Of a DNA stretch of 53,699 bases, positions 9,590 to 16,641 are shown piece after piece. The notes beneath the pieces are model-generated. The model was not told the origin of the DNA and did not search any database. It saw only the letters and a list, made by a program, of their open reading frames with translations. Where the stretch lies: positions 1 through 53,699 of the forward strand of contig JACQVS010000027.1 of the NCBI GenBank assembly GCA_016209605.1, given 5' to 3'. A program made the translations under genes and the position numbers. This stretch comes from Planctomycetota bacterium (GTDB lineage Bacteria; Planctomycetota; UBA8108; JACQVS01). How positions within the stretch are numbered: the first letter of the stretch is position 1; the number at the start of each line of letters is the position of its first letter.

Positions 9590-9880
9590 ATGGAAAATCC
9601 CAAGCGAGTTGAAATCGAATATTGCGTTCAGTGCCGCTGGATGCTGCGAGCCGCTTGGCTGGCGCAGGAACTCCTCACGACCTTTGAGAAGGAAATTGGC
9701 GAGGTGGCGCTCAAGCCGGGAGCCGGCGGAATCTTCGCCATCCGTGTGAATGGCGAGACCATCTGGGACCGCAAGGAAAAAGGGCGCTTTCCAGAGGCCA
9801 AGGAAATAAAGCAACTGGTCCGCGATCTCATCGCCCCAGGAAAAAGTTTAGGCCACTCCGACCACAAAGCTGAGAGTTAG
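9590..9880 (+). CDS. Rdx/SelW/SelT-like thioredoxin-fold protein (Cys form)
   Basis: 96 residues. The pattern VEIEYCVQCRWMLRAAWLAQEL followed by GEVALKPGAGGIFAIRVNGETIWDRKEKGRFPE and KQLVRDLIAPGKSLGHSD is the bacterial SelW/SelT/SelH (Rdx) family almost end to end. The redox pair is CVQC; selenoprotein members have CxxU, so this is the cysteine homologue and needs no SECIS element. The start is placed at ATG 9590 because similarity begins there; the frame is open further upstream but that part has no family match. A GAAAG lies five bases upstream, a weak ribosome binding site. Role: cytosolic thiol redox, substrate unknown. It ends with TAG at 9880, four bases into the end of a truncated gene on the other strand. 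Confidence 0.85.
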   Translation: MENPKRVEIEYCVQCRWMLRAAWLAQELLTTFEKEIGEVALKPGAGGIFAIRVNGETIWDRKEKGRFPEAKEIKQLVRDLIAPGKSLGHSDHKAES

Positions 9881-10131
9881 ATGACCGTGACGTGGTGGCC
9901 GAGTTCCGCATAGCGAGCGATCGTGCCCCCGCAGCCCGATTCAGGATCGTCTGGATGGGCGCCGACGCACACAACCTTCAGGGGCGACCGCGGTTCCGAG
10001 CTGGCCGAAGGTCCCTCTGCCGCTTCGGGGGCGGTTGATGCGGCCATCAGCAGCGGCTCCACAACAGCCATTCCCATAGCTGTTTGGACGGTGAAATCAC
10101 GTCGCGATATCTTGCGCGAGAGCATACTCAT
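9877..10131 (-). pseudogene. PIG-L/LmbE-type deacetylase, N-terminal stub only
   Basis: The ATG at 10131 has a strong GGAAGGAG four bases upstream. The product begins with a twin-arginine signal (SRKISRRDFTVQTAMGMAV) and then reads KVVCVGAHPDDPESGCGGTIARYAELGHHVTVI, the first strand and the AHPDD zinc motif of PIG-L family N-acetylglucosaminyl deacetylases. It then hits TAA after 84 residues, where intact enzymes run about 250 more residues including the second metal-binding HxxH. Bases past the stop have no family similarity in any frame I could read, so this is a truncation rather than a point stop. The break lies where the Rdx gene from the other strand ends, suggesting a recombination junction at about 9876-9881. 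It was probably the last gene of the carbohydrate operon. Confidence 0.7.
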
Positions 10132-10201
10132 GGGACTCCTTCCGCAGAACGCCAACCATGGGTGGTGGTCATGAACCAGTCTCCTCGGATCGCTGTGTTA
10201 C

Positions 10202-11671
10202 CTATCGTTTGATTCCATCGAAGCTGAAAGCGTAAAGCGTTGCCTTCTTGATCAAGAATTTGAGTTGCACGGCGCCGGTGGCGAGGCCATCCAAGCCCGC
10301 ACTGTCCTGCCATTGGAGCGGGGCGTCGGTGACGGCATTTGCGATCGGCTGGCTGCGGGCCAGCTCCTTCCCCTCGGCACCGATCGCTGTTGCAACCAGA
10401 GAACCACCCTCGTCGACATCGACGGTGACGTGCAATGCCGCCAGTCGGCCGGCGACCGGCTTGGTGGTCACCACGCCGGGCAAGTCGACCGATTCCGGCG
10501 CATAACCCGCGAAGCCGTCGGGCCGAAGCGTGGCAAGGCAGAGAAATCCATCGCGCCAGTTGTGGAACTTGCCATTGCAGCCGGCGTAGTAGATCCGGAT
10601 CTCGCCGTCCCGCATGACCGGCTGGGCAGCGAAGATGCAGCCCCAGTCGTAATCGCCCTGGTTGCGGCTATTGGGAATGAAGGGAGTGCCGGGCAGGATG
10701 CGCTGCCACTGGATGGAATCCGGGCTCCAGGTCAGCTCGACCCATTGGCGGTCCGCGCGCACGTCGAACACGCCCAGCAGTCCAAGGTACAGACCTCCGT
10801 AAGGGAAGGCAACCATGTCGTGGAAATGCGGCTGGTCCGGCTCGGGCCTCAAGACCTCCTGCACCTTGGACCAGCGCACAAAATCCTCGGACGAGGTTCG
10901 GCCGATGGATCGAGGCGCGAAATCGAAGCGGGTGATGCCGACCCATCGGCTGAGCTCCGATGACCACAGCACATTGTTGCGGGTGTCGGATCGTCCGCCG
11001 AGGTCGAGCACGAGCGGCTCGCTCCACCGAAGCCCATCGGGCGAGAACCACACTTGGTGCGGACTCAACCCGCCGACCGCGCCGAACATCTTGTATCGCC
11101 GGGCTGGGTCCTTCTCGCACGGGTCTTTGACGATGCCCGGACCGTGTACCTGGAACATGAGGATGTTGTTCCGCTTCGAGCCGCGGAAGTCCACCAACCC
11201 AAGCTCCGGCTTGTCCCACTTCAGCCCGTCTCTGGAGAGGGCATAGCAGAGCCCAAACATGCGTTTCGATACGTGCCAGGGCACCTCGCCCCGCTGCGGG
11301 CGCGGCGTGCGCTCGTCCAGCTCGCTGGTGACGAACGGGGTGTACCAGCACTTGTAAACCTGCTCCTCTTCATCGTAGATGACGTTGGGATACATGTTGT
11401 CGTAGCGGGGCTCCCACGGCTTGTCCTCACCAAAAAGCGGGTTGGCCGGATGTTTCTTCACCTTGCCGAGGACCAGCTTAGCGTTGGCAACGCTGTCGAT
11501 GATACGGCTGTCAAGAAGGAGGTACTTCTTGAACGACGCCGGTTCAGAGGCGCCGGCACGCTGTGTCGTCGCCAAGAAAAAAGCAGCGACGATCATGACA
11601 GGCGACACGCTGACAAACAACCCGAGAGACGTTGAATTGCTTTTCCCGAGCATTTTCGAGCTTAGCATCAC
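10202..11671 (-). CDS. Secreted five-bladed beta-propeller (GH32/GH43-like) protein
   Basis: About 489 residues. Start is GTG 11671 or ATG 11668; the GTG overlaps the TGA of the upstream gene, so translation is probably coupled. The long N-terminus ends in a hydrophobic signal (VSPVMIVAAFFLATTQRAGASEP). The mature part has repeated bladed motifs: YPNVIYDEEEQVYKCWYTPF, YALSRDGLKWDKPELGLVDF, VWFSPDGLRWSEPLVLD, LTWSPDSIQWQRILPGTPF, EIRIYYAGCNGKFHNW. These S-x-DG-x-x-W units are typical of the five-bladed glycosyl-hydrolase propellers (families 32, 43, 62, 68, 117 by fold) found in Planctomycetota and Verrucomicrobiota. A C-terminal beta-sandwich (PVAGRLAALHVTVDVDEGGSLVATAIGAEG) follows. Catalytic acids cannot be assigned with confidence. 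Probably acts on extracellular polysaccharide together with its neighbours. Confidence 0.75.
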   Translation of the reverse strand: MMLSSKMLGKSNSTSLGLFVSVSPVMIVAAFFLATTQRAGASEPASFKKYLLLDSRIIDSVANAKLVLGKVKKHPANPLFGEDKPWEPRYDNMYPNVIYDEEEQVYKCWYTPFVTSELDERTPRPQRGEVPWHVSKRMFGLCYALSRDGLKWDKPELGLVDFRGSKRNNILMFQVHGPGIVKDPCEKDPARRYKMFGAVGGLSPHQVWFSPDGLRWSEPLVLDLGGRSDTRNNVLWSSELSRWVGITRFDFAPRSIGRTSSEDFVRWSKVQEVLRPEPDQPHFHDMVAFPYGGLYLGLLGVFDVRADRQWVELTWSPDSIQWQRILPGTPFIPNSRNQGDYDWGCIFAAQPVMRDGEIRIYYAGCNGKFHNWRDGFLCLATLRPDGFAGYAPESVDLPGVVTTKPVAGRLAALHVTVDVDEGGSLVATAIGAEGKELARSQPIANAVTDAPLQWQDSAGLDGLATGAVQLKFLIKKATLYAFSFDGIKR

Positions 11672-13323
11672 ACAAATCGGAACGAGTAGAGCGACCCAGC
11701 GGTCAATTCGAACCGCACCTGGATCGTGCTTGCCGCCAGCGACTCGACGTCGCGGTCGCCCCGCCAGGTTACCGGAATCTCTATCCCGTCACCCTGCGCC
11801 GGTTCGCAATCGCCGGCGGTGTAACCGGGTATGGGCTTGCCGGAGGCATCGAGGAACTCCGTCCGCAGGCTTCCTTTTAACGCGTCGAGGTTGACCACGA
11901 GCGTCTTGCCCGTGAACTTGAGCGGTTTGGTGATGACTTGCCCTGCACGCTGGCCCGCATCGAAGCTCACATATCCGTCCCACCGCAAAGTGGCCAGCGC
12001 CGTACGCCAGATTCGCATGCGGTCCTTGTAATAGATTGTCCCGTCTTTCTTCCAGGCCAAATGGTCGCCGTCCCAACATCCGTAGTAGAGCCATAGCTGG
12101 TCGCCTACCCGCACGACCGAGTCGCCCATGCCGATCAGTCGATCGTAGCCATCCTCCTGCTGGTGGGGCGACAGCCAGGGCTCTTTGCCGGCCACGCGGC
12201 TCCAGGTCTTCCCCGCATCACGGCTGACGACCAGGCGGTATTCGGTCAGTCCCTTGCGCCAGACCCCTTTCTGCGTGGGCATCTCTCCCATGGGATCGGA
12301 TCGGTCGCCGTGGAATACATTGAGGAAGCCCAACCAGACCCCGGCAATTCGCCGCACTTCGATCCGCATGTACTCGACGTGATCGTGGGGCGCGTGCGAC
12401 TCGTCCGGCGCGATCGGTAGGACAAGTTGCTCGGCCGACCACTCGATCAAGTCTGCTGACGTCCAGCGTGAGATCTGCCGGCCGTCCTGGACGATTTTCC
12501 CAAACGTGCATTGATCGCACAGGAACCAGACGTTCTCGCGCTCGTCGTAGCCCGAAACCAAAACGTTCGGCCCACGAGGCCCCCGACGCGGGCCTTCCCA
12601 GATGATTTCCATGCGCTTGCGCCAATTCGGGTCCCCGACAAGGCCGGGAACGCGCGGCGAAAAATAGAGTCCTGCATCCGTGATGCTCGCGAACGCGTGA
12701 TCGCTGTCCTTGTAGATCACGTTGACGAGGTAGCGTCGCTTTGGATCCCGGACCCCGCCGAAAAGCGACAGATCCTGAATCCCAAAGATGGGACACCCCT
12801 GGTTGTTCTCGCGAGAGAATCCGGTCGGCTCCATGAACACGCCGTCCTTCCACTTCTCCCTGGGCGCTGGGCGGAAACCGGTCGGCCCACTGACCAGACC
12901 GAGGACCGGCTTCTGCCAGCGGACACCGTCGTCGCTGACGGCATAGCAGGGGACGATGCGGAACCAGTGTGCCTTGTCGTCCCCGATCGACGGGTGCAGG
13001 TGCCGCACCGATGGGTCCCAGTACAGAAGGTTGTACGTCATGTGAAAACGACCGCCCGCGTCGCGCACTGCCGTCGTCACTCCGCCGCGCTCCCAGGGCC
13101 GTCCGTCTGCCTCCTGAATAAGGCCTTTTTTGACAGGCCGATGCAGTGTGCGACTCAGACCTGAGGTCCGCTCGATGATCCAGTCATCGAGAAACAATTG
13201 CTCTTGGGAGCCGATGTCGCGGGCGGTGTTGTCCGCAGCAAAGCTGGTGAGCCGGCCCATAAGCCCGCCAAGCCCGCCCAGCGCAAGTACTGTCGAATTT
13301 CGTAAGAAGGTGCGCCGCTTCAT
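11668..13323 (-). CDS. Tat-exported five-bladed propeller glycosidase-like protein
   Basis: About 551 residues from ATG 13323, chosen because MKRRTFLRNSTVLALGGLGGL is a clear twin-arginine-type signal; the frame is open nine codons further up. The mature protein starts with QLFLDDWIIERTSGLSRTLHRPVKK, the usual opening of GH32/43-like planctomycetal propellers, then blade repeats (GGRFHMTYNLLYWDPS, YAVSDDGVRWQKPVLGLV, SRWTSADLIEWSAEQLVLP, SRDAGKTWSRVAGKEPW, QLWLYYGCWDGDHL). The C-terminal strand-rich part (KPLKFTGKTLVVNLDALKGSLRTEFLDASGKPI) pairs with that of the next gene. The two proteins share plan but little sequence, so they are old paralogues or were recruited separately. It lies 30 bases after the GH127-like gene and overlaps the next start. 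Inferred role: polysaccharide binding or hydrolysis outside the cytoplasm. Confidence 0.78.
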   Translation of the reverse strand: MKRRTFLRNSTVLALGGLGGLMGRLTSFAADNTARDIGSQEQLFLDDWIIERTSGLSRTLHRPVKKGLIQEADGRPWERGGVTTAVRDAGGRFHMTYNLLYWDPSVRHLHPSIGDDKAHWFRIVPCYAVSDDGVRWQKPVLGLVSGPTGFRPAPREKWKDGVFMEPTGFSRENNQGCPIFGIQDLSLFGGVRDPKRRYLVNVIYKDSDHAFASITDAGLYFSPRVPGLVGDPNWRKRMEIIWEGPRRGPRGPNVLVSGYDERENVWFLCDQCTFGKIVQDGRQISRWTSADLIEWSAEQLVLPIAPDESHAPHDHVEYMRIEVRRIAGVWLGFLNVFHGDRSDPMGEMPTQKGVWRKGLTEYRLVVSRDAGKTWSRVAGKEPWLSPHQQEDGYDRLIGMGDSVVRVGDQLWLYYGCWDGDHLAWKKDGTIYYKDRMRIWRTALATLRWDGYVSFDAGQRAGQVITKPLKFTGKTLVVNLDALKGSLRTEFLDASGKPIPGYTAGDCEPAQGDGIEIPVTWRGDRDVESLAASTIQVRFELTAGSLYSFRFV

Positions 13324-13353
13324 CGTCACGATTCCAAGCAGGTAGCCCACGGT

Positions 13354-15255
13354 TCACCACGTCAACACGGTGGGGCTCACATAACGTGTTACCTTTTTCA
13401 TCGGCGCCTGGGTGGCCTGGTATTTCTTCGCACGCCCCTGGTAATAAGGCGCGATCAACGGCGGCGTGGACTCGATCACGGTGTTGCCCCGGAAACGGAA
13501 CTTGTAAGAACTCCAGGTTTCAAATCTTTCCGCCATGGGAAACGTTATGGTTACCTCATCTTCCTTCTTCAGGCTCGGGAAGCGAAGATAATTGCCAAAC
13601 CATCTTGGAAGCACCGCATTCTGGCCAATTCGGCACTTCACCGCCGACTTGTCCACCCACAAGGGGATGCGAACAAAAGCCGCAGTCGCGGTTTTGTTCT
13701 TCAGCACCACTTTCCCTTCGTAGGGGAGATAACTGTCGATGTCTAACCAGGGAGATGCCCGGTTCAGCAGCAGGTTGATGGTCGCCGTCCCATCCTGGTA
13801 GCGCAACATCCCGTCCCATGCATAAAAGAAACCCATGTTGCCGTGCGGGGAACAACAGAGCCAGCAGCAATTTTTTGGATTGGAGGTTCGGTAAACAGTG
13901 AAACCGCCGACGTTGCGTTCGATCACCCGGTCGGTGGTGATCCCCGGCTTGCCCATGGACGGTGACGGGCTGCCTTGAGCCGAGCGGGCCTGCACGTAAG
14001 GCAGATCCTCAGGCAAAAACTGCAGTTCCGAGCCGTGGTTGCGGATATAGAGGTCCACGTCCTCCCAATAGTCGCCGGCGCCGGCCAGCGAGAGTTTGAC
14101 GGCCACCCCGATCAACCGGCCGCACCCGCATCCCTGACCATCCCACAAAATGCCGATCCGCGCCATATTGGCCTGGCGGGCCCATTCGTAACCGTCACGG
14201 ACAAAGGTCATCAGCCGCATGTCGTTGGTGGCCACGGCATGGTCCAGTATCGCCCGCAACGTGTTCATGTGCCCATGGAAGTGACCCGTCCAGTGGGCGT
14301 GTTCGGCTCCCACGACGCCCGGGTATTCGCCGCCCTTGTAATCGGCCCAGAATTTGGGCTTGGTGTAGAATCGCACCATTTCACCCGCCAAGCGTATCGC
14401 CTGCTCGTTTCCGGTCAATCGATACCAGGTAGACATGCCACCCGGCAGGTGCCCCTGATGATTGAACAGCGAGCCCTCCTCGCCGAACTTTTCATGGGTT
14501 GGCTCGACGGTATCCCGCCAGCCTTTCTTGGTATAGCAAGAGCGGATGTATTCGCCCTCATAATGACCATACACCGGCACATAAGCGTAATCATCCTTGT
14601 GCACCACCAGGTGCTTGTCGATGCCGTTCACCAACCGGTCGATGCGCTCTTTCCAAGCGGAATCGCCCGTATACTGGTACCATGCCACCATGGCCCGGAG
14701 CATTCGACCCTGGCCGTGCACCATCACGAACGGCTCGGGGACATTGAGCCACGCCTTGTCCGGATTGGAAGGAACCCACTGGAGGCCGTCCTCGCCCAGC
14801 AGCGAAACGTACATTTCCATCATCTTGGCTTCACGCTCGAGGTTCTGCTGGCTGCCGCTCATCAGACGCAGGAAACACATCGCTTCCACCGCCTTGGCCT
14901 GGCAGGCCCCCAGAGAGTTGCCATGCAGCGTCATGATCGGCGGCCGGGGATCAAAATCACAGGTCAGCGGCATCTCGTAGCCGTAATCTTCGTGAATGAT
15001 CTCCGTAAAATGATTTATTCCCAGACGGGCCCGCTCGGATAAATCCAGCGTATCGGGAACCGTGGCCTGGTAATAGGTCCCTATTTCCTTGGGACGATTG
15101 ATCCGGCTGGTGCGGTTTTTCATCATTTCGGGAGTTTCGACTCCAGTGGGGATCCAGGGCTGCCCTGGCTCTTTCGCTTCCTCAGCGACAAGGTCGATAC
15201 CCCAGACCATTATTCCAATCACAATCCAGCTCGAAATTATTCGGTTCTTTGCCAC
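13354..15255 (-). CDS. GH127/DUF1680-like (alpha/alpha)6-barrel glycosidase, secreted
   Basis: 633 residues, GTG start at 15255 with GAGG seven bases upstream. A signal peptide (MAKNRIISSWIVIGIMVWGIDLVAEEA) precedes a long helical barrel: LGINHFTEIIHEDYGYEMPLTCDF, HGQGRMLRAMVAWYQYTGD, FNHQGHLPGGMSTWYRLTGN, HWTGHFHGHMNTLRAILDHAVAT. The cysteine-rich stretch NCCWLCCSPHGNMGFFYAW near residue 480 lies where GH127 beta-L-arabinofuranosidases carry the cysteines that bind zinc and act in catalysis. A C-terminal beta-sandwich (VRIPLWVDKSAVKCRIGQNA) is also seen in that family. It leads an operon with two propeller proteins and a PIG-L stub. Substrate is probably a plant- or algal-type polysaccharide side chain; this is inference from the family. 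Confidence 0.72.
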   Translation of the reverse strand: MAKNRIISSWIVIGIMVWGIDLVAEEAKEPGQPWIPTGVETPEMMKNRTSRINRPKEIGTYYQATVPDTLDLSERARLGINHFTEIIHEDYGYEMPLTCDFDPRPPIMTLHGNSLGACQAKAVEAMCFLRLMSGSQQNLEREAKMMEMYVSLLGEDGLQWVPSNPDKAWLNVPEPFVMVHGQGRMLRAMVAWYQYTGDSAWKERIDRLVNGIDKHLVVHKDDYAYVPVYGHYEGEYIRSCYTKKGWRDTVEPTHEKFGEEGSLFNHQGHLPGGMSTWYRLTGNEQAIRLAGEMVRFYTKPKFWADYKGGEYPGVVGAEHAHWTGHFHGHMNTLRAILDHAVATNDMRLMTFVRDGYEWARQANMARIGILWDGQGCGCGRLIGVAVKLSLAGAGDYWEDVDLYIRNHGSELQFLPEDLPYVQARSAQGSPSPSMGKPGITTDRVIERNVGGFTVYRTSNPKNCCWLCCSPHGNMGFFYAWDGMLRYQDGTATINLLLNRASPWLDIDSYLPYEGKVVLKNKTATAAFVRIPLWVDKSAVKCRIGQNAVLPRWFGNYLRFPSLKKEDEVTITFPMAERFETWSSYKFRFRGNTVIESTPPLIAPYYQGRAKKYQATQAPMKKVTRYVSPTVLTW

Positions 15256-15384
15256 TTTAGCGCCTCTTTCTTTAAAGTAATGGAGGTCGGTATGTCGGCT
15301 AGAAAACGATCCACCATTCTAAACCCCTGGGACCCCCAAAGGGTTTAACTTTTCGCTCCCGCTCGATGGCAGCCAGGCGGCACC

Positions 15385-16410
15385 TCAATGAGCGCATGTT
15401 TCCGGCGGCGCATCGCAGCCTAGGATGGCATCGCTGGGCCGCGCGCTTTCACCACAGACCGGGTAAGGCTCGGGGATGGTCACCCCGCCGAGGAAATTGG
15501 CGGTGAGCAGCGTGATAGCATCGGTGACCCCTGAAATGTCGCCATCGCCGTTGCAGTCGCCTCGAATGAATTTCGGTTTCGCCGGAATGGTCTCCGCGTC
15601 GCTATTGAAGACCGTGCCCACCGCGAGGGTGACAAGGACGGCAGCGCTCTGGCCGTTCGGCCCCTGGATGGCCACTTGCGTTGAAAGCGCCGTGCCATCG
15701 GCGATGCCGTTGGGATTGGCGGTAAGGACCAGATCGTCGGGCGCCGTCCCTTGTGCAGCGCTGAGCGTGAGCCAGTCGGCGTTCTCGCTCGCGGTCCACT
15801 GCAGAGCGCCGGCCCCGATATTGGCGATGTTGACGGCGGCATCCAAGAGCCCCGCGGCACCGGCGGGCACATGCCAGCTCACCTTGGCCGGCGCTACTGC
15901 CAGCGTCGGTCCCGGGACGCTCAGGTCGTCGTTCACGATGACCTTGATTTGCGTTGCGGCCGAGAGCCCGAGGCTGTTTGTGGCGGTGAGCACGATGGTG
16001 TTTTCGCCCACCGGCGCATGAGCGCTGATGGAATACGAGGCCAGCACTTTACCGTCAGAGACTTGCATCACCTGCACAGCGACCGCTCCGGCGGCGATGT
16101 CGGCAAAGAAATGGTACGGATTGCAGATATTCGCCGGCCGCACCGGATTTTCGTTCAGGAGTTCGCGCACCAGACCTCCCGACGTGGCGATGCGGCTCAG
16201 GACCTCCGGTTTGTCGGTGTTGGTGGGAGGAAATTCGCCTCCTCCGGGGAAGCAGTTGGCGGCAGTGTGCCAGAACACTTTCGGCTCATGGAGATCATAG
16301 CTCCGCACCCCATCGGGCACCAAGACCGCCGGCGCATCGCCGAAAAGAATAGAGCACAGCGAAAGAGTCAAGGGAATGATGAAAAACAAAGCTAGATAAC
16401 GGCTTGCCAT
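15385..16410 (-). CDS. Secreted BACON-like protein with C-terminal dockerin-like EF-hand
   Basis: About 341 residues from ATG 16410 (CAAGG ten bases upstream; the frame is open 20 codons further). The signal peptide is MASRYLALFFIIPLTLSLCSILFGDA. Then an unassigned region with a PEVLSRIATSGGLVREL helix, a cadherin-like strand segment (GENTIVLTATNSLGLSAATQIKVIV), a BACON-type beta-sandwich (LQWTASENADWLTLSAAQGTAPDDLVLTANPNGI), and a single EF-hand dockerin-like tail (FIRGDCNGDGDISGVTDAITLLTANFLGG) followed by a Cys-spaced end. In the other window copies this tail has two EF-hands; here only the first is kept. BACON domains usually bind carbohydrate or mucin-like glycans in other phyla. Likely a surface-attached binding protein. 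A minus-strand promoter candidate lies about 80 bases upstream. Confidence 0.7.
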   Translation of the reverse strand: MASRYLALFFIIPLTLSLCSILFGDAPAVLVPDGVRSYDLHEPKVFWHTAANCFPGGGEFPPTNTDKPEVLSRIATSGGLVRELLNENPVRPANICNPYHFFADIAAGAVAVQVMQVSDGKVLASYSISAHAPVGENTIVLTATNSLGLSAATQIKVIVNDDLSVPGPTLAVAPAKVSWHVPAGAAGLLDAAVNIANIGAGALQWTASENADWLTLSAAQGTAPDDLVLTANPNGIADGTALSTQVAIQGPNGQSAAVLVTLAVGTVFNSDAETIPAKPKFIRGDCNGDGDISGVTDAITLLTANFLGGVTIPEPYPVCGESARPSDAILGCDAPPETCAH

Positions 16411-16488
16411 AGTCTTGAATCCTTGAAAAACAAGAAAATCCTGGTACCGGAATTTTGTTAAGGAACCCAAATCGACAGTTGTGAAGCC

Positions 16489-16517
16489 ATTCTAACGGAT
16501 CAGACCAAGCATTGCAA
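16489..16517 (-). promoter_or_regulatory. Candidate sigma-70-type promoter for the BACON/dockerin gene
   Basis: On the minus strand, -35 TTGCAA (16512-16517) and -10 TAGAAT (16489-16494) are separated by exactly 17 bases. The predicted start point is about 70 bases before the ATG at 16410, in the otherwise empty gap after the RHS gene. Match quality is 4/6 and 5/6 to the E. coli consensus, which may not apply strictly to this lineage. Confidence 0.35.
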
Positions 16518-16641
16518 GATTCAGAAATTTCAACTCCGTTGACTCGGCGGGCACGAATCCCTAGAATCGTGCTTTATCCATGGCGCGGGATCTTGTGGCT
16601 GCCTGGGGCGTTTGACGTCTTTTCTTCCTTCATCAAATGTC

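Noticed and set aside
9605..9640. Selenocysteine in the Rdx protein
   Set aside because: The motif is CVQC with TGC codons; no in-frame TGA is present.
15320..15347. TAAACCC/GGGTTTA stem as a terminator between 15255 and 15385
   Set aside because: Seven-base stem with a 13-base loop and no T-run on either strand; too weak.
16539..16567. Plus-strand TTGACT-N17-TAGAAT promoter-like sequence
   Set aside because: Good spacing, but no plus-strand gene follows; probably chance in an AT-richer gap.
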